Shown: positions 1-14,500 of the stretch, in pieces | Layout of the letters: each line of letters begins with the position of its first letter | Numbering within the stretch: the stretch's first letter is position 1 | Assembly: GCA_021234535.1 (NCBI GenBank) | Contig: CM037846.1 | Coordinates: 16,194,150-16,258,149, forward strand | Length of the DNA: 64,000 nt | Direction of reading: 5' to 3' | Source of the DNA: Stichopus chloronotus | Taxonomy: Eukaryota; Echinodermata; Holothuroidea; Aspidochirotida; Stichopodidae | Made by a program: the position numbers and the translations under genes | Notes under the pieces: generated by a model | What the model saw: only the letters and a program-made list of their open reading frames with translations | Databases searched by the model: none | Told to the model about the DNA's origin: nothing

Positions 1-908
1 ATTTCTTTTCTCCTCCAAAATAAGAAGTTGGCAACTATAGAACAAATACGTACATTGAAGTATGATTGTGTTAAGAGTAGAATATATTTATGTTAACTTT
101 AAAAATTACTGTAGTTTGCACACTTTTTATAATGAGTGACTGACTGTTTGCCAAGGAGACATTCAGTGAGAAAATCTGACAGCTATGAATCGATGCAGCT
201 GAAAACCTATCATATATGTCTGACCATGAGTTACCCAAATCCAATATTGCTAGACTGCTAGTTATGCTATTAACTACAGTAAAGTGTGTGGCGTTTTGAG
301 TAATTTCATCAAGAACGCATGACCCCTGGACCTACTGAGGATGAATCAACTAACGTTATGCACATTGGAACACATCTGTAAGATATTAAAGGAGGATAGG
401 GTACTTATGAGGTAGACTTCCACACTTTGGAGTCTTTGGAGTCTCCATCCCAAATGAGCTACAACCTCTCATCGCACAAAGATTATGAATGGCAGCTGCT
501 GTCAAACTTGGCTAAAAGTCTTTCAGTTGACAGAAAGTTGATGAAGCATGTGTCCCATTCTTTCGGACTTGTTCAAGTTTTCAACTGCATTTGCATTTAT
601 TGAAGTATTTTTTTTTGGGGGGGTGGGGAGAGGGAGGTTATGGGTCTGAATTTGATGTCTGCTTTCATGTCACGTTTCTACTTATTGTCATTTCTAGACA
701 CATGATTAAAACTCTATGGAAGTTTGTGAATTCTTTCTCACAAGTACAGTGTCTATCTCTCCTTTTTTTAATTTTTGATGGAAATGACTTTACGCTCACT
801 GCTGTAGTAGAAGTCTCTCATCAGTCCAACTGGCAGTGTTTTCTTCCCGTTTTACTTGATTCTGCAAAACTGCTACTGTTCTTCTTTCCTTCATGTTTGT
901 GCTTTTAG
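1..908 (+). other. Intron of PSMC3IP upstream of the first visible exon
   Basis: I see no coding segment here. The winged-helix exons that should precede position 909 in a HOP2 gene are not recognisable in this stretch, so it is read as intron. It contains a G-rich run near 617-640 and ends in a pyrimidine tract with an AG acceptor at 907-908. Confidence 0.6.
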
Positions 909-3900
909 AGTCAGTTTCCAGATGTAAGTGAACAAGAGTTGTCCAAAATGGATGAGAAGATTGGCGAAGTGAAAGGAAAGCTTGATGTAGCTGTGACCAA
1001 CTGCAAACATTTGGAGAAGGGTAAGCCAGCTTTACATACGCTGTGTGTCAATTTGATTTCTGGCACAGTTTTTGAAAGCTGTACCATAAGTCTAAAATAC
1101 GGCTTTAGACATAAGGAATAAATGAGAAACAACAAGTCAGAGACCTGTGGGGGAGGGAGGGAGGGGTGGTGATGGGTTGGAGAGGACATTTCATTGAGGG
1201 TCATCAGTGGTCAGTGGGTGGGAGAAAGTTGAATTGGGAGAGACAGAGGTGGGTGAGAGAGGAGAAGTACATCAGTTAACGCTTTCTAATTTCACGTCTG
1301 ACTTTTCACCCACAGGTTAAGTGAACAATGTTGAATAGATGGTTGTACTACGACAATGTAACAACAACAGCAAATAATTTATCTGGTATCGCGTCTCACT
1401 TTGCTGCACGAAATAGTCCAATTGATACACTAGTAGAGTATCGTGTAGCATGTTTTGTACATGCAACAATAGAACGTTCACAGATTTTGCCACCAAATAC
1501 CCAAGAAACCTGAAAACTGCTCTGCAAATTTTGAAAACTAAATTATTCCCTGTGAAACATTACATTTGTAGGCGAGGTCAGCAGGGTAATTGACTTGTGG
1601 TTTCACATTCCTGTGGAGTGATGGAAATTATATTAATGATTTGAGACCGCCATAATGATGGCATTTCAACACAGTTTGAGTCGGTGGGTTTAATTTGAAA
1701 TCCCAGTGGAATATGGATCCAGATAGTCTCATACCAATGACACGTTTTTTTTTTTTTCTCTTGCTCCTTGCCATCTGAAGAATTAAGTTCTCTGACATCA
1801 GCTCTCACAACAGATGATGCCAAGAAACAACTCAAGAATCTTTCTGAGGAGGTGAATTTACTTGTAAATAAATAATTGAAAGACAGTATAGTGTAAAAGT
1901 GCAACAAATGTAGCATACTTCATGTTTAATATCAGTCTGTGATGTTAAGTCCTCACTCAAGGATAGTAAATTTACTTTCCCTCTTAGGTAACAGTCGAAT
2001 GCTATGTAAAATACCGAGCCGGTACATCTTGAAGTTATTTTGAAAGCTGACATATCTTGGTATTTACCTGTGAAACGTTCGCAGGTACTCATTGCGGCTT
2101 ACAGTTTCTGGCATAATCTCAAAGTCAAAACTGACTTCAACTTTCACACTTCGTAATGCCTGTGACACATGCTATGAACATTTTCGTCACTGTGTATACT
2201 CGGTTGGTGACCCCCCTATGATGGGGTACTACAATTTGATTTTGCTCTGCCTTCAAATTGATGTGAATATCAACAAAATTAAGTATGAAGAATCGTTAAT
2301 TCTTTTAGAAAATGGTAATGTTTGTTACTATTCATAGTGTTTTATGTTGCTGTTGTGGTGGTACCTACAGATTAATAGCATTTTACACTGTAAAAGTTGT
2401 TCTCTCCAATTCCCATGAGGCTGAGAATGAACATCTCCATAGTTTTGCAACCATTCATGTATTACAGAGTCTTCACTCATTATACAGAGATCTGTCAGGC
2501 ACACTGAATTCAGCAACAAGATGCAATAAGTACAAGCTAAGCCTAACATCGCTCAAGATACTCCATTTCATGTGTAATGGGACTTCAAAGTTCATGTTTT
2601 GTTCATACAGTGGCTGCAACAGATTATGATACAATGCAGATAAATTTCTGATAGTTCAGCGATTTCCTGGGAAATTTTCACCAAATTATCGTATTTGATT
2701 CTAGTTGCATTTGGATGAAAATGCTCTGTCAATCAATAAACAATGCACTGCTGTTCCAGTTACGTATTGATGCTGTTTCATAATGTGCATTGGTTATGGA
2801 CACAATTCTCTCTCTCTTTCTCTCAATATGTTTACACAGTAGAGGCTCAAAAATGGAGAAAGCAGTGCAGGCAAATTTGATGAGTGTTGGTGCTTTTGTG
2901 ACTGTAATGGTTCTATCACATAATCAAAAGCATTGCTAGTTATTACAGACCTGTGATAGGTTACACCAAATCCTTGAATAAATGAACAAAATTTGTTAGC
3001 AAGTTCAGAACATTAGAAAAGTTGAGCTGTTGGAATTAAGAGCTCTTGAAGTTGCTGGGATATCCTTCAGGTATGATTGTATCAATCTTCAGAGATATTT
3101 AGCACTGACATACCGCTGCAATCGTTAAAACATTGATGCATTAGATTACCCCAACGACGAGTGACCCAAGAGTGAACAATTTTTTTCTTGGAGGGGGGGG
3201 AGGGGGTCTGACTTCAGACATTTTCTGCACAAACATGTAGCTGTGTCATTTAAAATAGCCATTTAAACATTGACTACAGATTAGTTGGAATGTGATCCAC
3301 TTTTGAAGTGGGAATTGCAGAGTATGTAACCATTGTGTTTTGTTTATGTTTGTGTTCATAAATTATACATCAACTCTTATTTTCAGTGTGAAAAGAAAGA
3401 AGCAAAGCTGCAGAACATCAAATCTGCAACAAACCACACCACTCCCGAAGAGAAAAATCGAATTTATGCTCAGCATGGCAAATATGTGAAAGAGTGGAGG
3501 AAGAGAAAAAGATTGGTGAGTGATTCATGCTGTGTCTTAATTAGTATTGGTCAAAAGAGAGAAGATAGGCCCCACATCATTAATGAAGAGAGGGGGGAAC
3601 CCTAGTGGTGATAATGAATTGATTATCAAATTTGTGGGCTCATGCTAAATCCCCCCCACGTAGCCCCAAAAAGTTTGGAGAGTCACTCGCTGGAGAAGCA
3701 AACTTTGTGATACTGTTTGTATTTATAATCCTTCCTAGGCCATCAAACCTGTACATTAAGGGTGTGCAAGAAATTTTGATAATTAATGATGTAAAATGGT
3801 AATACTTTGAGATGACTTGTTTCATCTGAAATTAGTAGTAGCCTATTGTCTCCTTGTTTGGAGGCATGGCAGAGCCTTTGTGTGTACTTGGTCCTTGGGG

Positions 3901-5644
3901 AGGAGAAGGATTTAAGGGGCAGTCACTATTTCACTGGAAAGGGCAGCAATCATTACCTGGGGGTGGGTCAACCCCCCCAAAATCCCCTTAAAACTTGTGG
4001 AGAACACTGAATATGAACTATCGGGAAGACTGTGCTACCCACACTAGAGTCAGGCCTATCTGCAAGCTCAAAGATAAAGGAGTGATAACTAAAAATCCTA
4101 AATTCATTTGCCAGAATTAAGAGCCAATTATTTTCTACACTGTTTGTTTATGATGTAGACAAGAAAAAATATTATGACAAGAAAAAATCACAAGTGTTCA
4201 CCTGAAACTACAAACATTCATGTGACATTGTGTTATCTGTTGACCTGGGTTCGAACGTTCCTGTTTTAGTTACGTATACATTTTTGTAAAGATTACAGCA
4301 ATGTAGCCCACTTATATCAGTCAGGCTGAAGTTAAAAGTCATGACATTTTGCTTACAGCCTTGCTTCCTTGCTATTGTCTCCTGTTAAACCTAGTGTGAT
4401 CCCTTGTTCCAAGTAAAGCTGGGAAGGGGGAATGGGGGACCAAAAGACTACTGGTACTGGCTCAGTCAACTGTTATTATCTGTATACATTTGCAAACATT
4501 GAGCTTTTATTACCCAAATTTTAATCATCTACAGTTTCTGCCATGACTTACATGCCCTTTGAGCAGTGAACCCATGGCAGGAAGAGGTGACCACATTTCA
4601 TTTGTTCATTTCCTTCTCAGGCAACAGATATTCTTGATGCTATCCTAGAAGGCTATCCCAAGAAAAAGAAAGACTTAATTGTAAGTAGAGATGCTCACCC
4701 ATCAACATTTCCTTTCTAAAATGTCAGAATACATTCATCTGTACTAATTCAGAATCAGTGACAGGAAGTGACGTACGTCTTTCCAAAGTTTTTAAATTGT
4801 TGCTTACATTTAATGGTAAAATTAACCCTTACTCTCAATTTCAACCATGATTTGTGTTTACCTAGGTTGAGGTTAAGCCTAAATGGCTGTGAGACTCTGA
4901 ATTTGGCCAATTCTCACCTACAATTTTACCCTAAAAATCATTGATTAACATTGACTTGTGGGCACTGGTTCTAAATTAGAGCCCAGTCATCATACCAATG
5001 ATAAATTATGGAAATTAACCTTTTCCTGAAAATCACCAGAATACGATCATTCACCAAGCGATTGCCTGATTCAACTGATCGGTATTCCTGCTATCATCTT
5101 CACATGAGATGATGAATTGTCTTCCACATTTTGATTGTTTTGTTTAATTTGAGCAAGTGAAGTGTAGAAAGACCCAGAAAAATTGCAGTATCTATGCATT
5201 TACAGAACCTTGTTGACATTTTTGAAAGACGTTTTGTTTGGACAGTTGAAACATATGAGACCATATTAATCAGTAATGAGATTTGGCTTTAGCAAATATT
5301 AGCTTGTAATTCACTGAAAAAAGTATTAAATACTACTCCCAGTTTGTGGACGTTAGGAAGCAGAAACTTGTTAAAACAACCATAACTTTCACCGAAGTTT
5401 CACATCTTTGTTTTAGCTTTTCTGACAGTTTGTTTTCAATACTGATTCTTGTTACATTCCTCTTGTTTCACTTGTTCAAGTTTAGCAAGTTTGGATTGTA
5501 TGTTTCCTTACTATGGCTAATCTTTCATATTCTCTAGAAATGTTACCATGACAAGACCACAATAATTTTTTCTCTTTTTTACAGGAAGAGATTGGGATAG
5601 AAACAGATGAAGAGTACAACGTCAAAATACCCGAGAGGAGATGA
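909..5644 (+). CDS. PSMC3IP: Homologous-pairing protein 2 (PSMC3IP/HOP2), 3' part, five exons
   Basis: HOP2 partners with MND1 to stimulate DMC1/RAD51 strand exchange in meiosis. Five exons join in one frame: 909-1020, 1781-1851, 3387-3515, 4621-4680 and 5585-5644. Each is bounded by AG/GT, and together they make 432 nt, or 143 residues plus stop. The first two encode a coiled-coil stretch (SKMDEKIGEVKGKL, then a TSALTTDDAKKQL segment). The third has ATNHTTPEEK and YVKEWRKRKR. The last two give ILEGYPKKKK and EEIGIETDEEYNVKIPERR before TGA at 5642-5644. The ATNH.TPEEK, EWRKRKR, DAILEGYPK and EE.GIETDE.YNV blocks match the C-terminal half of animal HOP2 in order and spacing. The N-terminal winged-helix part, roughly 75-80 residues in the family, lies outside the window. 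The first intron acceptor could shift by 2 nt (AGAG), but the frame favours 909. All sites are intact, so the gene looks functional. Confidence 0.93.
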
Positions 5645-8533
5645 AGTTCTCAGCTGTCATAGAAGATGAGAGAGATTGGCAATGTTGTCATCCTCAAGTT
5701 TGCCGTGACAAATGGTTGCGCTGGAGGGTCTCTCAGGACGGTCTCTAAACTATGCAGATCATTACTTTATTGATCCATAATAGGTAGTTGATCCTTGGAT
5801 GTTGTTAGCCATCGGGGAGATGGAACTCTTTCATTGGATAAATTGGATTAATGACTAAGACATTGTGGTGATGTCCTTATCCAATGATATCTACAGCATG
5901 ATACCAGAGACAAATGGACAATTTGGTCTTACTTCAAAGGGTCAAAGGATAGTATTGAATATCTCTTACAATATCAAGGGCAAGTTCAAGGCAGCCTTTT
6001 TTTTTGGTAATTTGTGATAAAGACTTTACATTCTTTTCTGTGCTGACTTTACAACTAAAAGTTCTGAGAAGAAAAATACCTTAATAGAGGGAAAAGGCAT
6101 TTTACTCCGTCAACTGTGGAATTGAAATATTGTGAGTTGCGTCCCACTGCAGAATTAATTTTCGCAAATTTCGACTTAAAAACTGAAGAAAGATATTAAA
6201 CTGTAAATATTTACCACAAAATGTGTCATCGCTTTTTTCTTCTACTTTTAAAGCACATATCCTCAAGCAAATCACAGCACTAGTAACTTACTTGAACGGT
6301 TCTCTTAAATCACACCTCTTCCTCATTTTCTCCGTTAGCACCTCACTTGATATTCAAATCATATACTGTAAAACCTGCAATGCTTCTGTGTTTGCCAATC
6401 ACTTCTCTTTTGAGATAGAGGAAGAAACTGTAACAATGAAATTGGGAAGAAAATAGAAGAAAATAGAGCCATGTGGTCCTACACTTGTAGCAGTCATTTG
6501 TGAGAGATTAACTGGTAACGGCAGTAACTTCGTGGGCTCAACAACTGCTTGCATGTTCATACATAGCTGATTTTTCAGAAAGGTGCACAGCAGTGGTATG
6601 TCCATGGAGGTGCAATTTAGGATGGGTTACAATTAAAAGTTACATTTATGCTAATCCTGTTCGATTTTCTCCAATGTGATAACAGTTCCAAATCATAAGA
6701 GACAAGTACAGCTTAAAGCACCATGTAACTTTGGTGTGATACATCCAATTTCTAGTTGATATCCAAGTAACTTTTATTCACATCTGCTTATATCCTATGA
6801 AGAGGATCACCTAGAACAATGCTTTGATGCCAAGGTTGTTGCTGACAGTCAAGACAGGACCTAAAGCTCACAAATGAAAACGACTGGTTATCTGTTACGA
6901 AACAAGATGGATAGCGTAAAGAGCTTTTTCAATATGTAAATGATTAAAATGGACATAAGACAATAATTAACTGTTGAATTTTTATCAGTTTCCGCATTTC
7001 ACAATTTGCATTAGGTGTACCCCTGTTCAGCAAGTTACACATCCAGAAACTGGGCTACTGAGGTAAAAGCCAGAATGCACCATAAATGTGAAAGATAATT
7101 TCCAAGAATAGCGACTGGCAATGTTATCACTATGGACAAATATTTTTCCGAAGTAATTGATGACACAAATGACATGAACCCTTTGGTAGGAAGTTTGAAG
7201 CTCGTTGAATCCCTTAGGGCTTTAACAATGCAGATGTCTTTGGCGGCAACTATGTAGCTTGAAAGGAAAGAATTTTCTCCTATACTGCACCTCCCTGGTA
7301 CATCACTCATGTAAATGTAGCTAGAGGGCTGTTTGAAGTTAGGATGCAGTAAGGTGACCATTATTCTGATTACAATCATAAGCAGTAGAATGCACTGTAA
7401 GTCGGGATTTACCACCTCAAATGAGAGTCTATGATATTCAGAAAAGATGGACTCCAAGAAAAGTAAAACCTCAAAAAGTGTGATTATCTTCTCCTTGTTT
7501 AATTGCGTGTGATATAAAACAAAGGAAAAAAAATATCCAACATGCATAAAAGTAAAAAGGAGCAAAGAAGAAACATGGTAAAACTTGAGATTAACCTACT
7601 TAAATGAATTGTGTCCCGTTTGTTTGTAACTACAAACCATTGCATTAGAATTGTGGCAAAGTTATGACTTTTATGACTGCCTCGATTTTACTTCAGATAC
7701 TCATGTGCTTCATGTGGGAGTGATCATTATTCCGTATACAATTTTTTGGCTGGTCGCCAGAACTGGTGTTGTGCTGGTAAATCAAATCTGAAAGTCATAA
7801 ATAATACACTGGCATAGTACTGCAGGATGTATGAAGATGGCTTGGTCAACATTTTGGATAAATCCTGGACAATATCATTGTTCACAGAGGCCAACCAACC
7901 ACTTTTGAATGTCCCAATGCAGTAACTTCACTTTTACATGTAGAATCTTAATAAATTTTAAATATCGATTTTTGTCTTGAATGTATCTAATAATCAACTG
8001 CTATGGACTGTGCAAATGGAGAACAGATTGGACACATCTGGAGCGCAAACTTCCATGATTCCAATGCTACTTGTTAACATTTAGTATTAAGTTACTAACC
8101 ACCGAACAGCAACACTTAACTGCTACTTTGACGGATTTAACAATGACCATTCACAAGAGTTGTCTTCTCCTTATGTCGAGAATTAATTTGGTAGTGACAG
8201 CTAAATCATCTTTTCTGGCTTCTGTCTCTCCTCACAATTGGAGCAGCATGAAAATACTGTGCAGTTGACAGATTACAAAAGTTGAAAATTTGGTACAGGT
8301 ACGACCAATACAGTTACAAATGCTACTGACGAAACCGTGTGATATGGAATATTGTCTTGTACTTAAGTTCAAAGAGTCAAAGCTAATCTTGTAACTCAGT
8401 GAACCTCCTTTACTCTAAGCGACTCAATGGTGACCACGCATCGCTTCTGTGAATTGATGGCAGCAGTCGTGGGGTTCTGCTGTTTCTTGATCAGTATGAG
8501 GGCGCTGCAGTTGATACGTTCCTATCTGTTCTC
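5645..8533. other. Convergent 3' region between PSMC3IP and the zinc-finger gene
   Basis: No coding exon is recognised. It should hold the 3' untranslated regions of both flanking genes, which converge here. A TTTATT at 6773-6778 (AATAAA on the - strand) is a candidate poly(A) signal for the zinc-finger gene, and an ATTAAA near 6195 is a weak candidate for PSMC3IP. The longest open frame (7035-7565, -) has no recognisable domain, is hydrophobic and patchy, and is probably untranslated-region sequence. Confidence 0.45.
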
Positions 8534-11500
8534 TCACGGTGCCTGTCCGGCTGTGTTTTCAGTTTTAATTCCAGGAGTCTGTTCAAGAAGAACGGCAAAT
8601 GGAATGACCATTAAAAGTTGGTGTGTTAAAGGGAAACATTGCACTTAAAATACACCAAGATGGCACACACAGAAGATATCTTCAAGCAAAGTTAAACCAT
8701 TCAATCTCAATAATAAACATCAGCAAGGACTTCACCTCCTCTCAAAAAAAAAAAAAAAAATTAAAAATATGCAGAAGAGGAGTAGGAGAAGATGCATCAG
8801 TTCAATTGCTGAAAGTTCAAATTATTCTTGAGCAACAATATGAAACTTTAAACAAATTACGAACAAATTATTCTTGAGTGAACAAAAATTAATCTTGAGT
8901 ATCAATGTGAAACAACTATGAGAAACTTATTCCTTGGAAAGAACAAGACAGTCCAGCCATATTTGATTAATCTACCATTTTTGTGTGAATGAATATTGGT
9001 TTTAAATACATAATTCTTTCTGTGAAACAAATACAGTATTTCCCTTTAACTGCAAAAGAGCTTGAAGTGAATGCAAACATCTAGTTGCTGTTAGATGTAC
9101 ACTGCAGTTGCTGAAATGCATGTGAAATGCATGTCAATGACTCCCACAATGACATCAGGAGTCCCCCATGGCATTCCTTGGGGATGGTTCTTAATAGTAT
9201 GATTTTTTAAGGACTACAAAGTAAAAACCCATTCATGTAAACTTGCCCCATATCTATGTATCTGGTAAAAAGTACTGCTTGAAGAATGCAAGTGACTTTT
9301 AATGCAAAAGCTTCTCTGAGCATTGAGGTCAATACCAGTTGCACAAGAGAAAATCACAGAGACGAATCAAACCAAAAAGAATTTATGCCCCCGACCTGAA
9401 TAGTCACACTCACCTTGGTCTTAGAGTCTGACAGCATGTTGAGTCGGTAGGTGAGCAGGGCTTGGGTGAGGGTATTGGAAACCTGCAGGGCCATGGCAGC
9501 GTCTGCTTCGTTCTTGATCATGGTGGTGGCCTGCATGAAACCAGGTTTAAAGCAAGAATTAGTGTTTGTTTCTGACATTCTGTCAGGAGAAAACTCCATC
9601 ATCACTACTCAAATACATAACATGGCTAGGATTGTGGCTACAGTGGGGAAGCACCAGGCAGCCCCCCTGGGACTAGCAATTCTGCTTGGCATTCATGATC
9701 ACTTTACGCCTTTGTAAACAGCAATAACTTCACAAAATGTAGTAAATACGATAGGAGAACCTGCCTTTGGAGTTAAAATTTGAAGATTTTGTACTTTCCA
9801 TAAACAGTGCTCACAAGAAATAGAGTGCTCTGCAGGCACTGCTACCTGGACCCCTGACTGGCCTTGGAACCCACCGAGGGCCCTGGTGGGAGACTCTTCT
9901 GGACCCCACCAGAAGTGGGTGGCTTGCTTGCTTTGAGCCAGACATTGGGAATTGAAATTCCAGTTCCAACCGTGAATATGGCAATGTATGATGGATTCAT
10001 ATTTTGCAACAAAAGTTAATTATTATCACCAGTCATTATTTTTAGTCATCTTCAATAATTATATTCCAAACATGACAAAATGGACCTTTCTGCTGGGTCA
10101 CATATGATTGATAGTTTCACTTCTGCAAAGTTGTTTGGTGAACATATTCGATACTGGCACAGTCATGGTTTAAATTCTTTTCAATTACAAAGGATGAGTC
10201 ATGTTGCATGTAACAGCAACAAAAGGTGCCCAAAATGCTGATTTTTTAATCCACAGCAAATTTCTTCCAGATTTCAATATGAATGATGGTTCCCGTGGAT
10301 TTTCCATGGGTGTCTTAAACACAAAATGATGCAAAAACGGATGTGAGTAAACTAACTATGCATGTACAAGGCGGATCTCTCATTATTTTCAACATTTTCC
10401 CGGATGACATCATATCGAACAAAAGGCAATTCATGAAAGGCTGGTAATTCAGGTTCGAACCCTGATTGCTGCTCTAAGAAATGAAGAGCAACACACCAAA
10501 ACTTGATTTACAGCATTTACATTTAACACACAATCGTTGAAAACCCAGATTCGGCAAGGGATTAGAGAGTGATCGGGGTCAGGGCTGGGGGAGGGAGGGA
10601 TGCACAAATATTACCAACTTTCATTCGATAACGTAGCGGAGTATTGACGCAATGAAAACTTGGAATGTATCAGAAGAGATGAATATCATGTTATATTTAT
10701 AATAATTTGAATCACGAAGCAGTGGGTTTCAAACAATGCATGTGACAACACATTCGTTGATTTTGTCAAAACTTTCGACAAAATGCCGTCTGAGAACAGC
10801 ATCCCAAAGATGCAAAGTTGCACTGAAGATTACATGTTAGAAAGAAGTTACTGCAAAGTGGGATAATATCTCCTACCAACTCATTGAGAATTTGTTGCAT
10901 CCTGTCCTCATCTCCATCAGGAGGTGGTGGACAAGGTTTCTTCTCTGGTGGATGATCTGGTAGAGGGGGCTGTGACAGTACAAAAAAAAAAACAACATTT
11001 TTTTAAAGTCTTCGACATTTTGTTGAAAAGGCCACTCTACAAATTTTTCTTGAATACTGCAACCCAGTATTTTTAACAACCTGCATTCCGTATGGATGCT
11101 CCTCAAAGGCCTTATAGGATCTCTTCTCTTAGTGTGGCTTATCAAGACCTTGAAAATGAAAATCTAGGTTTTCGAAAGGTTTTCGACGTCCAAAACAGTT
11201 TTTCATAGGTTTACAGGATTTAGTCTCCAGCACAATAAAGGAAAATAACAGGAAACTCTCACCTCAACTCTCAGTCTTATCAGAAAACTTCAAACTTCAA
11301 ACCAATTTGCAGAACCCAAGGATATCTAGCTTTTCCGGTGATGCTCTTTTTTTCAAAACCATCAGACCAATAAAAACAGGTTCATTGGTTATTCTTTGAA
11401 ATATATATGATCCCGAGATAAAAAGTGAAAAAAAAATTTAAAAAAAAAAACATCCTAATGTATACTTGATCAAATCTCAGCGATTTACTCCATAAATGCT

Positions 11501-14500
11501 GGACTAAAACATGTGCTCTCACCCTTGAGAATTTTGACAATTTGGTAGCTCCCTCTCGAGGGGATGAGGGGTGGGCACTCTCTGCTTTTGAAGTTTACAA
11601 CCTACACTCACCGGAGCTGCTCGTTTAAGTCCAAACCGTTTTTGGTACTCCTCCTTGATCATCTCGTCTGACAGAAGAGAAGGACTGACATCATCATCTG
11701 TGAACGATTTGCTTGAAATGCGAAAGAAGAGAATCAACTGCGACTACATTTTCAACAAAATTTTGATCCTAAAATTCCAATCCAAAAACTTTGCAAACCA
11801 GTGAAGCAAAACCTGTAAACATTCACAGAATATTTCAGATGTGCCTGGAGACCTGATTTTGATCAACATGGCTAAGATGTAAATTGACTTGATTTTCCTC
11901 AAAAGAGAACTTTCAGTTCAAGTATATCTATCTCTCTACATTCCTCGACCATATTTAAACTATTTTCAGAGTTCACTTACATTAGACATTTGCTTAACTT
12001 GCACTGAGGTCATACTACAGTGGAAGAGCCATTCCCTGATGACAAAAAAGGATGACATCCTTAGCAACCATCTACGCGAAGCATCACCATAGTCGGCATG
12101 ACATATAAATTTCTTTCTTTTGACTTCACAAACTTCCAAGATGGCCTGATGCTGCAATTCTACATTCTTCTAAAGTGCTTGTTTAGAATTGCGATACAGT
12201 TTAAAGTTGAGATGATGTCTCTGAAAATGAAATCATTGCGGCCCATGTTGTTGGCAAGGTTTCCATCAGAGTTTTCAGAAATGGAGGAATATTTAACATC
12301 CGGTGCAATGTGAAGCTGAACGGATGACAGGGTGCTCGAAAACAGTACTTGGAAGATAAGCAAAATCATCTTAAAGGTCCTCTCTGGTGCCGCAGAACAG
12401 ATCAAAATGATGAGTGATAAAGTGGAATTTTTCTTTTAGTTTTTCTCATGACTGTAGATGCTGTAACTAAATTAGTTTTAGAATACCTGTAAAGGATGTT
12501 GACAGTAACAGAACCCATTCCAAAGTAAAATAAAAGCATGGCAGGTCAATGTGGCTGTGGCATTGTCACTTCATTGACACTTGTATGACGGGGTGGCTTG
12601 AAACTGAGACAGAGGGTGCATAAAGTTAGGACACAGCATCAAACTCACTTTGGAATCTGTGGCGGTACTTGAGGCATCAGTGGAGTCATTGCAGCATTCC
12701 TACTCGGTCGACTGTTGGCTTGCAGGGGACCGCTTAAAGATGCACCTGAGAGGCAGAGTGGACAAATAATTAACGGTAAGGAGGATGAAACATGAGGGAG
12801 GACGGGAATTCAAATCACATGTGCCACATTCGACTGATGAGATGCAATGGGAAGGGGTCTAAGCTTGATGATTAGAAAGGAAGCGTAGGTAGAGGTGAGA
12901 AAGACTTTGTGTTAATATTTGTGCCCCTCTCACTTCGAAAGAACTATGAACATGCATCCTGCAAGTGCATGAACAGAAATTATAACACCAGGCAAATTGT
13001 TTGACCACCAGAACTGTCAATCCATAGGTCTGACATTGAAATTTTCCATTGAAAATTTCTATATTTAAATAAGCATGACAGTCAGACTATCCCATGGAGA
13101 AACGGTCCTCTTGCAACTCAATTGAAGATTAATTAATTGCTACTTGATAGTATTTGATTGCTACGGTCATTGTACGGGTTTTATCAATGAGGTAACTCAA
13201 TTATAAAAATGACGGACAACCTAATGGCGGCAAACACATTTGCACCAATGGCCAGCAGTGTGCTTTTATATATTTAAAGCAAACCTGTTTGATCACTGGG
13301 CATCCAAGAAGTTTTAATTACGTTTGAATTTGTGAACTGAACTGTGCAGTCAGGATAGCATTACAGATCATGTAGATATTCAATCTCTGCTCTTTTTGAC
13401 CAAAAAAAAAACAAAACAAACAGGAGACCAAGGTATTTTTTTTCCATGGGGAGAGAAGATGACAATGGGTATTTTTATAGCTTTGGGCAAAAATTCTGCT
13501 GCCAAGACACTTTTAATCGTAAATGGATATTTTAAGGTTTACTTGAAAGAATGATGAATAATTTATACAGACAGAAGAAAAATGTTAGAGAGAAATCAAA
13601 TCCAAAGCAACAAACATCCACAGAGGAAGAGGTCATAAGAGAAATGTTGATTACCTAAAATGCCTGAGTGATTGTCAAAATTATAGAGGACTTTCAAGCG
13701 AAATCTTAACTGGCGCAATAACACTGCCAACACTCAGAAATGATGCATTAAGGCAATGATAAGGATTTGAGGCCTCCGAAGTACAGATGTGCTCGAAAAT
13801 GTTGACAAGAAATAGTCCAGAAATGAAGATGCTGAAACATTTTAATCTGAGCCAGAGGGAACCTGTAATTCGTGGCAGACTACTGTGACAACATCTCTCT
13901 GTACATGCACACATTGAAAGACAGTCAAACCAACGGTCGATAAAACATCCTTTGTCCCATCCAGTCTTACAGTTCTACAATAAACCTTTGAGAATATTTG
14001 TGATTTATCACATTTAATGTACCAACTATGCACTTACAACAATCAACAACAACACAAAAGTTTACATATCTGCATCATTTCCAAAGAAAGGTGGGGGGAG
14101 AGGGTGCAGGGAGAGGGTGAGGGGAGGTGGTGTTTGGGAAGAGGATGAAGAGACAATCTCAGACAAAAACAGAGTTCCTTCACTATCTAGGAGATAAATT
14201 TCCATGACTTTTCCATGACTTGTCCAGGATCAAATAAAGAATCTCCACGACCTCCCCCCAAAGGGTAAAAGCGAGTTGAGGAGAATAATAAAGTTTGATA
14301 TTACGAGTGAGAATATGCTTTGATATTACAAGTGAGAAAAACTTAATGTCAGTTTGTGAAAATTTCCGTGACTTTTACAGAACTTCACATGATTTCCAAG
14401 ACTTTCAAAACTTTTCTAGGCCTTGAAATAACTTTCACAACTTTTATGACTTAAATCCAGGTTTTCCATGAGTGCGGGAACCTTGTGGAAACCTTGGGAT

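Noticed and set aside
7035..7565. 176-residue - strand frame
   Set aside because: Lies downstream of the zinc-finger gene's stop, probably in its 3' untranslated region; no domain seen.
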